Shown here piece after piece: positions 54,439 to 62,553 of a DNA stretch of 64,000 bases; within the stretch, counting starts at the first letter, position 1; every line of letters begins with the position of its first letter. The notes under the pieces were generated by a model that saw only the letters and a list, made by a program, of their open reading frames with translations, had not been told where the DNA came from and ran no database searches. The translations under genes and the position numbers were made by a program. This stretch comes from Algicella marina (lineage in GTDB: Bacteria > Pseudomonadota > Alphaproteobacteria > Rhodobacterales > Rhodobacteraceae): the NCBI RefSeq assembly GCF_009931615.1, contig NZ_CP046620.1:3394501-3458500 (forward strand). Reading direction: 5' to 3'.

Positions 54439-57400
54439 TCAACACCGCTCCACCAAGTCGATCAGGCGCAGATAACGATAGTCGGACGTCAATGATGGTT
54501 CGGTTTCGGCGATCAGGGCAAGAATCTTCGGTAGCTCATACGGGAGGCGCGATAGCACGTTGGGTGTAACCCGGTGGATCAGATCAAGTGTTTCAGTTGG
54601 GAAACGGGTAGTGATCGGTTCCTCTTCATTGACCTCACGGGTGAAGCGATAAAACGGATGGTCATCGGTCTCGATTGGCACCAAGAACTTCTTTACAGCT
54701 TCATAGACCACTGGAAAATTATCGCCTGTGTCGTCAAGCAGACCGATCCAAGCTCTAACGGATCCAGAGGTCCGATACTGTCGCTCTCTGGGCCAGTCTT
54801 CATTGACCAAGGAAACCACGTATTTAATCCAACCATCGTCGTTTCCCTGTCCCACACGTCCTAGCCAGAAAGTGAACCGATTGCGGGAATCGTCGGACAT
54901 TGCCCGAAGAACGGACCTCATCTCAGCCTTGGTAAGTCCGCCTGGTTCATCAGGATGAAACACCCGCATAAAACCCAACCACTGAGCGGCCACTTTTGAG
55001 AGGTCACGGTCCCATGAGAATTCTTCGACCCATGGAAACAGGTCGAGCATCAGGGGCTTAATGATTTCGGCCAGTGCGGTCCAGGGCACACGCCCACTGT
55101 GAAGGAAGCCATTCCATGCTGGCTCCGAGGCCGGGTGATCATACGCCAACAGGGGGATGAGGCGCTCTTGGGTCCAATCCGGATCAATGTACATCAGCCA
55201 GTTGAGCTTGCTTGTCGCTATCGACACGGCGTGATCGGAGCCTTCGCCTGGTGCCGCGAACAATCGTTCCAAGCGGGCCTTGATATGGTCGGGAACTAAG
55301 GAACCGGCTTCCTGCTTCTCTCCAGGTACAGCGTGGAACAAAGCTTCCGCACACATTCCCAATGGGCCGTTGATTGCATGGCCATATGTGCGCCTGGATC
55401 GTTCTATAACCTCTCCACCCATGCGGACCTCGCCACGACCACTTGCAGCGGCATCCGCTCCACCACTCAGGATGCCATCAACCACATGATCAAAAACGGT
55501 CCAGGCCAGAACGTCGTCGAACTCCAGCATCCCGACCAGGTTCTGTTCCAACCACCGACCCAGTGTATGACGGAGCTCAACAACGATTGGGTGCGGAAGG
55601 CGAGCAAGGCGATGCAGGAAGACCCTTCTGAGCCGGGGAGCGATGTCTGAGGGCAACTCGTTAATTATTGCTGACCAGAATGCCTGTGGGAAGTCATCGG
55701 CTTTCCCGGCAATGGCTAGGGCGGAAAGGGCTTTCCGGGGATTTGCCCGTACCAATCCCGTAAAGGGGCGGCGCTCGGTGAAACTACCAAAGTCGCGCTT
55801 CAGGTCTTCTTTTGCCCTAGCGACGACCTCGTTGACTGGGATGTCGATCACAGCGTCGGGAGCTTCATCCGTTCCTACCCAGCCCACATGCGAGCCCGAC
55901 ATCATCACGGTCGAAGTTGCCCAACCATCATTCCAATCTGGAATCCTCGCGATGATTTCTGCCAACCTCGTCGCCGGAGCATCAGTTAGTTTGCAGCCAT
56001 TCAACTGAAGGTAACGCCCATATCTGGCTGCAATTCGATCACGAAACGACGGGTATTCTTCCTCTGACCAGTGGCCCATATTGTCGGGGCCAGCCAAGAT
56101 GCGTTCTGCGATTACTTCCTTGTTCTCATCCGTGAACTCATCCCACCGATCCACCAAGGCGAAGAGAAGTTCGCGCACCACGTTGGTGTCCCAGAACGCG
56201 GTCTGATCAAACATGGAGATGATCTCGGCGGCGTCGTTCGCATCGAACAGGTCAGGCTTCGACAGCGCATAAAGCTTCAGCTTCCGGAAGAAGTACTCGT
56301 CGCCTTCGTCCCAGAGCATCGCATGGGCCATCGCCCGTTGAGGCGCGAGTGCCACGATCCGGTCGAAGAGTTCAATCAACAGAAGAAATGGTTCAGCAGA
56401 ATCATGGTAATGCTCACCACCGTCCGTTTCCCGGTCCGGGTAGCATGTCGGCGTGGTGAAGTAGGACACACTAAGGTCGGACAATATCCCAGCCGCTGTG
56501 GTGAGTTGGTTTTCCAGAAGGTGAAAAACAGCGGGCAGGGCCTCATCCGGCACCACGAGGTCCTCGTTGTGTCGCTCAAAATACTTGATCTCGAACTGAG
56601 CGATCTCGTCGATACGAAGTTCACCCCACTCCAATGTAGGCGGTTTGTTTTCATGCAGGCCCATTGGGCGTTTGATGTTCAAGCATGGTTGGGCTGCTTG
56701 ATGAAAGTCACGCAGGACGCTGGAGACCCAACCCTCTTCGGCGATGCGTTTCTTCAGGTCGTACCAGCGCCCGTTCCACCGACGGTTCCGAGGATCACGG
56801 TGGTGCTCCAATATCAGGTTCCAGATTTGTCGGCAGTTCCTGTCCGCGCCTTTCGCTTGGTCGAGGTGCCAAGCAATGTGATCGATGAGGCGAGGATGCA
56901 GGCCAAGTTGACGAGCCGCCCACCAGGCGATCACTGGCGCTTGGAATGACTTTCCGATCCAGCGGACGAGATGCCACAACCGGGTCGGCATTGCCTCATG
57001 GCCCTCTAGCTGGCGACCTCCGAGGCGGTGAAAATCGGGCGGGTTGTAATCGCCACTCCGCCATTCGAGCAGGTTATCGTTTCTGGTTCCCCGTCTGAAA
57101 TCCTCATCACTGATCGGACCAAGATCATCATCGAGGCCATATGCCTGCACGGGATCGAACTCTTCGGCATCTTCCCCGTATCCGCTGCACTTCTTGGCAT
57201 TGCGAACGAATGCATCGAGGACGCAAACCCACTCCGGGTGTGGTGATGGTTCGGCGTCGGCAAATGCCTTGGCTCCCGGAACGGAACGTAGGACATGGGC
57301 GACCTGGCCACGCTCGTGCGGTGATATCTCCTTCGGGTCACGTTGCGCAGAAGCGACGACCCGGCTCCGCCAGGCACGTGGGTCGTCAGCCCGGTCAGCC

Positions 57401-58248
57401 CAGGCTTCCATGGACTGCCATAAGTGGCCATGATCTTGATAGGCGATGGCAGTTACGCCCCGATCTCGCCACTTGGCTTCAATTTCCTCCGGCTCCCCTC
57501 GGTCGAAGGCATAGAGGCGCGTTCGGTCGAACTGACCATCATGGTTGAGCCCTTGAAGGAGGTACTTCACGGGCGGGTCTTCGGCCTGATACCCGACAAG
57601 AACGACGGTATATCGTTCCAGCAGGCCGCTGATGAACTTCGTGGCCCATGCCTCGGACAGATAGGCTCTGCCGAAATCTGCACTGCTCAGCACGTAGGGG
57701 TGTTGGGTCGCATCTGGTGCAACAAGTCGCCCGTGTAGATAGGTGATACCATCAATTGGTGATCCGAATGCCAGATCAGGGAACGCTGGGGGAATATGGG
57801 CCGGGATGCTGCCTGCTTCGTCGCCAAGTTCGAACAGGTGATCGAAGTTGGTAGTCACGATCTGGGGGAGGCCACTTTGGTTCGACGATATCCGCTTCAC
57901 CAGGCTGTGTTCATGACCTATGGTTGCTGCTGTTGATGGGACCGACAACCGCTCTGTTACCAGTGCGTTGACCTCATCCCGACCATATTCCTGGTGCAGA
58001 AGGTTAAATATCTGGTCGAGCGGAACATTTGCTGCTGTTGCGTCGGCTCGCCAGGGGTCGAACGCCTTCATTATCTCTGATCCTTCCGGCGGATCGAAGA
58101 AGTTGATCACGTGCTCCGTAAGCCCGAGAAACGTTGGCATTCCCGAATTGAACGACACTCCGGCACCACAGAGGAAGACGACCCGACCAGCGTCGCAACG
58201 CTCCAGGAGGAGATCGGGAATAGAAGGGCCGTCAGAAAAAAATCGCAT
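54439..58248 (-). CDS. Large SIR2-domain protein, candidate anti-phage NADase
   Basis: A 1269-residue single protein. Residues 20-290 are a SIR2 domain: LCGAGVSFNSGMPTF (Gly28-Ser32) binds NAD, TTNFDHLFE carries Asn134 and Asp136, YLHGRL carries the catalytic-type His172, and VGYQAEDPP carries Asp224. The N/H pair sits almost where DSR2-type defence NADases have theirs (Asn133/His171, from memory). The remaining ~980 residues are a Trp-rich helical domain with no P-loop, protease or nuclease motif; length and layout recall SIR2-DUF4020 proteins such as DSR1, which I could not check. Expected role: sense phage and deplete NAD. Composition is more A+T-rich than core genes. Downstream of a tyrosine recombinase. 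Confidence 0.82.
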   Translation of the reverse strand: MRFFSDGPSIPDLLLERCDAGRVVFLCGAGVSFNSGMPTFLGLTEHVINFFDPPEGSEIMKAFDPWRADATAANVPLDQIFNLLHQEYGRDEVNALVTERLSVPSTAATIGHEHSLVKRISSNQSGLPQIVTTNFDHLFELGDEAGSIPAHIPPAFPDLAFGSPIDGITYLHGRLVAPDATQHPYVLSSADFGRAYLSEAWATKFISGLLERYTVVLVGYQAEDPPVKYLLQGLNHDGQFDRTRLYAFDRGEPEEIEAKWRDRGVTAIAYQDHGHLWQSMEAWADRADDPRAWRSRVVASAQRDPKEISPHERGQVAHVLRSVPGAKAFADAEPSPHPEWVCVLDAFVRNAKKCSGYGEDAEEFDPVQAYGLDDDLGPISDEDFRRGTRNDNLLEWRSGDYNPPDFHRLGGRQLEGHEAMPTRLWHLVRWIGKSFQAPVIAWWAARQLGLHPRLIDHIAWHLDQAKGADRNCRQIWNLILEHHRDPRNRRWNGRWYDLKKRIAEEGWVSSVLRDFHQAAQPCLNIKRPMGLHENKPPTLEWGELRIDEIAQFEIKYFERHNEDLVVPDEALPAVFHLLENQLTTAAGILSDLSVSYFTTPTCYPDRETDGGEHYHDSAEPFLLLIELFDRIVALAPQRAMAHAMLWDEGDEYFFRKLKLYALSKPDLFDANDAAEIISMFDQTAFWDTNVVRELLFALVDRWDEFTDENKEVIAERILAGPDNMGHWSEEEYPSFRDRIAARYGRYLQLNGCKLTDAPATRLAEIIARIPDWNDGWATSTVMMSGSHVGWVGTDEAPDAVIDIPVNEVVARAKEDLKRDFGSFTERRPFTGLVRANPRKALSALAIAGKADDFPQAFWSAIINELPSDIAPRLRRVFLHRLARLPHPIVVELRHTLGRWLEQNLVGMLEFDDVLAWTVFDHVVDGILSGGADAAASGRGEVRMGGEVIERSRRTYGHAINGPLGMCAEALFHAVPGEKQEAGSLVPDHIKARLERLFAAPGEGSDHAVSIATSKLNWLMYIDPDWTQERLIPLLAYDHPASEPAWNGFLHSGRVPWTALAEIIKPLMLDLFPWVEEFSWDRDLSKVAAQWLGFMRVFHPDEPGGLTKAEMRSVLRAMSDDSRNRFTFWLGRVGQGNDDGWIKYVVSLVNEDWPRERQYRTSGSVRAWIGLLDDTGDNFPVVYEAVKKFLVPIETDDHPFYRFTREVNEEEPITTRFPTETLDLIHRVTPNVLSRLPYELPKILALIAETEPSLTSDYRYLRLIDLVERC

Positions 58249-58404
58249 GTTGGAGGTTTAATGATCGTAGCCAGCTCTGCCAGAAATGGCATTGTGAAGT
58301 TCTTTGCACAGTGGAACTTGCTCTGTCTATGGCGTTCCGCAGAACAAGATACTTCGCGAATGGCAGATCTCATAGCTGCCGCACCGCGGCGTACTCGGCA
58401 ATGC

Positions 58405-58424
58405 GACCGTCCGCTATGGGCCGT
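58405..58424. repeat. Copy of a degenerate island repeat
   Basis: GACCGTCCGCTATGGGCCGT. It resembles elements at 60217-60238, 60264-60285 and 62143-62164 (core TCCGCTWTGGG). A related copy, GAAAGTCCGCAATGAGCCC, begins at 59164. Confidence 0.45.
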
Positions 58425-58446
58425 CCTTTTCGAACGGCCCAAAGGT

Positions 58447-59079
58447 TTAGATTTCAATGGCCTCCGAGATTGCCAAGGCATCTTCGAGTTCAACGCCAAG
58501 ATATCGTACTGTACTGTCCATCTTGGTGTGACCCAGCAAAAGCTGAACAGCACGCAAATTGCCCGTTTTCTTATAGATTTGTGTGACCTTCGTCCGTCGC
58601 ATTGAATGCGTACCATAAGCTGTAACTTCCAAACCAATGGACCCAACCCAGTCCCGCACGATCCGCGCATATTGACGCGTCGAGATGTGCAGGCGCTCGT
58701 GGAAACGTCCTGGCCAAAGAAATTCGGACCCGACCATCAGGGGGGCTTCCATCCATTTCGCGACCGATACCCGCGTGCCTTCCGAAATTTCAAACTGAAC
58801 CGGTTTTTGGGTTTTGCTTTGTAGTACGGATGCCCGCGCTTTGATCTGCCCTGACGCCATCACATCAACGACTTTCATCCGGACGAGATCACAGCCACGC
58901 AGTTTGCTGTCGATAGCCAAATTAAACAGGGCAAGGTCGCGATGGTTCTCCGCCAGCTCGAGCCGTACGCGGATTGCCCAGACGTGCTTGGGCTTCAGCG
59001 GGAGTTTTTGACCGACGATGCGCCCTTTGTTCCAAGCGGGCCGAAGCGCGCGAATGGCCGGTAAGTTTGGTGTTTGCAT
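58447..59079 (-). CDS. Small tyrosine recombinase/integrase
   Basis: A 210-residue catalytic-domain-only integrase. The active-site set is complete: Arg61 (SKLRGCD), His158 and Arg161 (THSMRRT), His184 (LLGHT), Tyr193 (VRYLGV). An N-terminal core-binding domain is missing or very short, as in the ~200-residue family found on islands and plasmids of alphaproteobacteria. A good ribosome site, GGAGGATTTATC, precedes the ATG. Divergent from the membrane protein at 59323 and upstream of the SIR2 gene on the same strand. It probably moved this cargo. Confidence 0.88.
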   Translation of the reverse strand: MQTPNLPAIRALRPAWNKGRIVGQKLPLKPKHVWAIRVRLELAENHRDLALFNLAIDSKLRGCDLVRMKVVDVMASGQIKARASVLQSKTQKPVQFEISEGTRVSVAKWMEAPLMVGSEFLWPGRFHERLHISTRQYARIVRDWVGSIGLEVTAYGTHSMRRTKVTQIYKKTGNLRAVQLLLGHTKMDSTVRYLGVELEDALAISEAIEI

Positions 59080-59322
59080 GATAAATCCTCCGATCCACCA
59101 TTCCCTCCCACAGCGGCAACCAGACGTTGACAGCCCTGTATATCACAAGATGTGCAAAAACCGCGAAAGTCCGCAATGAGCCCAGAGTCACCGATTCTGC
59201 GCAATGCACGAATGGGAGAGAAGCGCAGGATCCAGACTTTGCAATGCTTGGCTCATGTCAGCTTCGCTTGCAAAGCAATTCCTTGTATGAGAGCGTTTTG
59301 GTTTCAAAATCGACTTCGTGAC

Positions 59323-60135
59323 ATGACAGAAAACTACACTCTAAAACAAAGCCTCTATGTTCGTGCCAGCATGTTTACCGCTGATGAACTTAGGCGGCAG
59401 AAACGGCTTGGCCTAGACGCAATAAATGAGAACGTTCTCGAAGGATTGTTAGATCAAAGGGCGAAATTTGAAGGTCAGCAAAACAATCTCGTTCGTTCTC
59501 TCACGATTTCACTTTTCTTGGCTTTTGTCGCTTGGAGTGGGGGAAACATCCAAGTTCCCGGAACAGGCGTGTCTATAGCAGAGATACCCGCGTTTTTGGA
59601 GCTTAGCCTAATCACGGCAGCTATTAGCGTCTTAATGGTAACCTACTCGTTTCTTTCACTGCAACTGTACAGCGCCGTGATTGCTGCTGTGGCAAGTAAT
59701 GTGCTGGGAAAGAACAAGCTTGATCCCGATTTGTTTGCCGCTGCTCACGCTCCTACGTGGTTATTCGTGAAGTACTGTAAAGCGGCCCCTGTTGACGGGC
59801 GAATACCCGGCTATAAGGTATCGAAAAGCGGAAGAGTTTTTTATGGCGTCCTCGTCGGATCCTTATCCGTAATCCTGCTTACCTTGTGGCTCCTCGCAAT
59901 CGCCAGCATTCTTTATATCGCTCATTCAGGATTATCTGATAATGTCGCCGGATGGGTGGTCTACGCCACATGCATCGTTATCGTATTCGCGTCATTCATT
60001 TCTATGGCGGCAAATGTGGTTCAATTCACTCACGAGATGGATTTTCGGTTCTGGAAGAGATGGAAACCGACAGAGGCGATCTCGGAAGCCGGTCCGCTAT
60101 TGAGTGAAGTTCGAACCACCATTCTGGGCCGGTAA
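59323..60135 (+). CDS. Orphan four-helix membrane protein
   Basis: A 270-residue protein, not recognised. N-terminal 55 residues are soluble and charged (DELRRQKRLGLDAINENVLEG). Predicted membrane helices: about 57-75, 91-126 (possibly two), 172-200, and 208-232, with a 45-residue loop after the second. The C-terminus is short and charged. Strongly A+T-rich relative to core genes. It is divergent from the recombinase. Without a partner gene it could be an effector pore of a defence system, a toxin or a transporter-like protein; no evidence favours one. Earlier in-frame starts (59287, 59152) are possible, but the sequence before 59323 lacks protein character. Confidence 0.65.
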   Translation: MTENYTLKQSLYVRASMFTADELRRQKRLGLDAINENVLEGLLDQRAKFEGQQNNLVRSLTISLFLAFVAWSGGNIQVPGTGVSIAEIPAFLELSLITAAISVLMVTYSFLSLQLYSAVIAAVASNVLGKNKLDPDLFAAAHAPTWLFVKYCKAAPVDGRIPGYKVSKSGRVFYGVLVGSLSVILLTLWLLAIASILYIAHSGLSDNVAGWVVYATCIVIVFASFISMAANVVQFTHEMDFRFWKRWKPTEAISEAGPLLSEVRTTILGR

Positions 60136-60216
60136 CCGTCATTGCCTCGTGATCTGTCAACGGCAGCTTTGTCCGCATTGTGGTCATCCGCAGCCTTAAG
60201 ATGCTGCGGCTGCGCC

Positions 60217-60238
60217 AATGACCGCTTTCGGGAAGCTG
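60217..60238. repeat. Copy of the island repeat
   Basis: AATGACCGCTTTCGGGAAGC, sharing AATG-CCGCT-TT--GGG with the others. Confidence 0.4.
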
Positions 60239-60263
60239 TATTGCGGGGACATCGTTCGCGCTC

Positions 60264-60285
60264 AATGTCCGTTATGGGCCGTTTG
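60264..60285. repeat. Copy of the island repeat
   Basis: AATGTCCGTTATGGGCCGTT; 15 of 16 core bases match the copy at 58409-58424. Confidence 0.45.
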
Positions 60286-60585
60286 CTTCAGGCCGCACGA
60301 GGGTCGGAAAGCGGACCTAATCCGCAGGCGCGAAATCGCAGAAGCTGCCGGAAGAAAACGGATGTTCAGGGTAAGAAACGGTTTGTGCTTCTATGCAAAC
60401 GCGGCGAATGGCTGGAATGAGCACGGTTTGGCGGCCACCACAATCTTCATGAATGACCGCCCTTCGTCTCACTCAATCAATCCAAGATATGCAAATATGC
60501 CTTAAAAGATACTCGTTTCGTTGCATCCTTTGATATGGTCGCGATCGTTCCTAGTCTTCGGATGCGCATCAAAGGCTTGCCGTTG

Positions 60586-61281
60586 TTACCCGATGGGTCT
60601 CAAGTTGCTAGGCGAGTTGCCAAGATAGTCAACCAGTTGGAACTGTTTAAGCTGTGCGAGGAAAAGAAAATGTTCCATAGCCTGCACGGTCTTGAGATTG
60701 GCGATCTGCGGCGCACCGCCCATTGCCAAGGCTGGGAAAAAACCGAATGCCTGTCCCGTCTTCAGTGGTCCAAGCGCGCTGACCGCAGGTTTGAACATCT
60801 TTTTACCGTCGTAGTCCACCACATCCAGACTGTCGGGCTGATGGCCCAACAGATGGGCGACAATCGATGCATTTTCGTTGTGCTTTTTTCTGGGGTCAGC
60901 CAGCCCAGATGCTGAGACGCGCCCACGCAGCAGATCTATTCTGACGATCCAGTGGCGTGTGCTCCAGACAATCAGATTTCCAAAGGGGCCGTAGCCAATA
61001 ACATGGCAGTCTTTGTGTGAAAAATCTTTGTCTGCCTGAAAAACCTCGGATAAAAGGCCATCAAACTCATCCGGCACGCACAGGCGCATCAACCCGCCCT
61101 GAAGCGCCCCGAGACCGTGATTGCGCCAAAAATCGATCAAGATGTCGGGCAGGACCCCAGTCCAAGTCTCCAGCGTGGCCGCGGGCACGACGGATGCACC
61201 GATGAGAGGCCCCGAACGTTTCAGCACGCTATCGATATGATCTTTACCGCTGCGGCCTTTGATTTCGCTGATATATGTCAT
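60586..61281 (-). CDS. GAD-like/DUF1851-type protein, probable immunity protein
   Basis: A 231-residue protein. The C-terminal half (GQAFGFFPALAMGGAPQIANLKTVQAME and AMEHFLFLAQL) fits the GAD-like/DUF1851 (Tdi1-type) family, known as immunity to type VI DNase effectors in Agrobacterium; this family call is from memory of the pattern. LPDILIDFWRNHGLGALQGGLM is the matching N-terminal part. It overlaps the preceding small gene by 38 bases (61244-61453). No toxin gene is next to it in the window, so it may be an orphan immunity gene. Confidence 0.72.
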   Translation of the reverse strand: MTYISEIKGRSGKDHIDSVLKRSGPLIGASVVPAATLETWTGVLPDILIDFWRNHGLGALQGGLMRLCVPDEFDGLLSEVFQADKDFSHKDCHVIGYGPFGNLIVWSTRHWIVRIDLLRGRVSASGLADPRKKHNENASIVAHLLGHQPDSLDVVDYDGKKMFKPAVSALGPLKTGQAFGFFPALAMGGAPQIANLKTVQAMEHFLFLAQLKQFQLVDYLGNSPSNLRPIG

Positions 61282-61453
61282 TCGCTACGGCCCATTTGAG
61301 ATCGTGCCAATCGGCCTGCGCTATCACCCATTCGGCAGCTTGCTCAAAGGTACCACGCGCGCGGACGGCAAAGTTTTTTAAATAATAATCTCTGTTTTCT
61401 TCCAGTCCATGGCGAGCGCAATAGGCAGGAGTCTTGTCAGGGGGTGTGGTCAT
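61244..61453 (-). CDS. Small hypothetical protein in the immunity-type cluster
   Basis: A 69-residue protein (MTTPPDKTPAYCARH start). ATG 61453 follows GGAAAGAG, two bases after the previous gene's stop. Helical, acidic-neutral, no family recognised: RGTFEQAAEWVIAQADWHDLKWAVANDIYQ. Overlap with both neighbours suggests a translationally coupled cluster of three. Confidence 0.6.
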   Translation of the reverse strand: MTTPPDKTPAYCARHGLEENRDYYLKNFAVRARGTFEQAAEWVIAQADWHDLKWAVANDIYQRNQRPQR

Positions 61454-61455
61454 AT

Positions 61456-61707
61456 TCACTCTTTCCAAAATTTATAGGCGCGCGCGAACCTTTCGGCATC
61501 TTTTACAACAAAGGCCACGGCCTCTTCTTCACTGGGCCATGCGCGATATCCGCGTTTGCTGCCGCGTTCGCTGTAATAGGTGTGCCAGACGCCATCGATT
61601 TCCTCGATGCCGTGGATTTCGCCCCCACCAAGCCCGCCATGGCTGTAGGCGGTTCCATCTTCGACGCTATGAGCGGCCAAATAGGTTTTCATTTCTACGA
61701 GTCTCAT
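61456..61707 (-). CDS. Small immunity-like protein
   Basis: An 83-residue acidic-aromatic protein with EIHGIEEIDGVWHTYYSERG, EEEAVAFVVKDAERFARAY. Pattern of short strands followed by a helix resembles Imm-type small immunity proteins such as those against polymorphic toxins; family not identified. ATG 61707 is chosen; GTG 61719 is an alternative. First gene of the overlapping cluster; no toxin identified upstream. Confidence 0.6.
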   Translation of the reverse strand: MRLVEMKTYLAAHSVEDGTAYSHGGLGGGEIHGIEEIDGVWHTYYSERGSKRGYRAWPSEEEAVAFVVKDAERFARAYKFWKE

Positions 61708-62142
61708 GGGTTTTAACACTTATACTAATGTTGCTCAGCGGTCAGAACACCATCCGCACTCTTTTGACGCCTTGCAACCGCGCTGGAATGTGCTCTTCGT
61801 GGAGATGTTCCAAACTAGATAAGTGTCTCGGCTGTTTGTCCAGGTTACAATCATGGATGCAATCAACGGTTCGGGCCGTTCCCTGACGGAGATCAAGGCT
61901 GAGGCCCATCCCCCCCCACGCACTCGCGTTGTTCGATGAAAAAGGAGGGCGACGCCGTGACTGTCGATGGCATCGCGGTGGCGTCCGGCATTTCGCGACG
62001 AAGCTTCTCCGCTATTTTCCCACGAAAGAGGACGGTGTGGTCGTTGGCTGTATACAGAAAACTTTCGTCGCTAGTGCTGCGAGTGTTCGGTTCGCCCCCC
62101 CACACCGGACATTAAGGCATGCTGAATTCTGAACTAAATCCA

Positions 62143-62164
62143 AATGTCCGCTTTGGGGATGCTG
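62143..62164. repeat. Copy of the island repeat
   Basis: AATGTCCGCTTTGGGGATGC, matching the others in AATGTCCGCT-TGGG. Confidence 0.4.
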
Positions 62165-62317
62165 CACCGCGGCAACTTAACCTACGACTAACGGCCGGTT
62201 TGGGCCGTTTTCGCCCATCAACCTAATTCTTGACCATTCGATCAAAATTCCAAACGCAAAACAATCCCGCCCAATCCACGTCCACTGTTCTTACGCCCGT
62301 TTCCCCAAACACGCACC

Positions 62318-62361
62318 CATACCAAACCCATACCGAAACCATACCAAACCCATACGCCAAA
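62318..62361. repeat. Direct-repeat array 1, period 11 bp
   Basis: Units start at 62318, 62329, 62340 and 62351: CATACCAAACC, CATACCGAAAC, CATACCAAACC, and a diverged CATACGCCAAA. The exact 11-base period puts all units on the same face of DNA. Confidence 0.75.
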
Positions 62362-62410
62362 TCGCGTCGGTCCGGGTCGGTCTGGCCAACCGCTCCCTCG
62401 GGCGGGTTGC

Positions 62411-62454
62411 CATACCGAACCCATACCAAAACCGTACCAAATCCATATTCACTT
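62411..62454. repeat. Direct-repeat array 2, period 11 bp
   Basis: Units start at 62411, 62422, 62433 and 62444: CATACCGAACC, CATACCAAAAC, CGTACCAAATC, CATATTCACTT. Same unit as array 1, decaying to the right. It ends about 100 bases before the alpha-glucosidase start. Confidence 0.75.
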
Positions 62455-62553
62455 TGCCCACGCCGCAGGCAGCGGAAGGTGCGCGGGCTTGACTTGTTGC
62501 CGCCGCGACCTCTCTCTGTGCGAAGGCCCGGTTTCGCAGTCGAGGAGCACAAG

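Larger units (their letters stand above)
60136..60585. other. Non-coding gap with repeat elements
   Basis: About 450 bases with no gene I accept. It holds two copies of the short island repeat, an inverted repeat CCGCAGC (60188-60194) and GCTGCGG (60203-60209) without T-tract, and an A+T-rich end next to the GAD-like gene's stop. Frames through it are short and without recognisable motifs. Confidence 0.45.
61708..62553. other. Non-coding gap with repeat arrays before the alpha-glucosidase
   Basis: About 846 bases. The left part (61708-62130) has only fragmentary frames, including one minus-strand fragment that stops at 61735, 27 bases before the immunity-type start, and an eight-C run at 61910-61917. 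The right part holds two 11-bp repeat arrays and the ribosome site of the alpha-glucosidase. No gene was accepted. Confidence 0.5.

Noticed and set aside
61910-61917. Eight-C run as a phase-variable switch
   Set aside because: No frame crossing it makes a recognisable protein in either phase.
62318-62454. Repeat arrays as a CRISPR
   Set aside because: Period is 11 bases with no spacers; no cas genes. Better explained as a binding-site array.
62223-62552. 109-codon minus frame through the repeat arrays
   Set aside because: Its Trp/Tyr/Gly/Val-rich product is just the 11-bp repeat translated; no protein character outside it.
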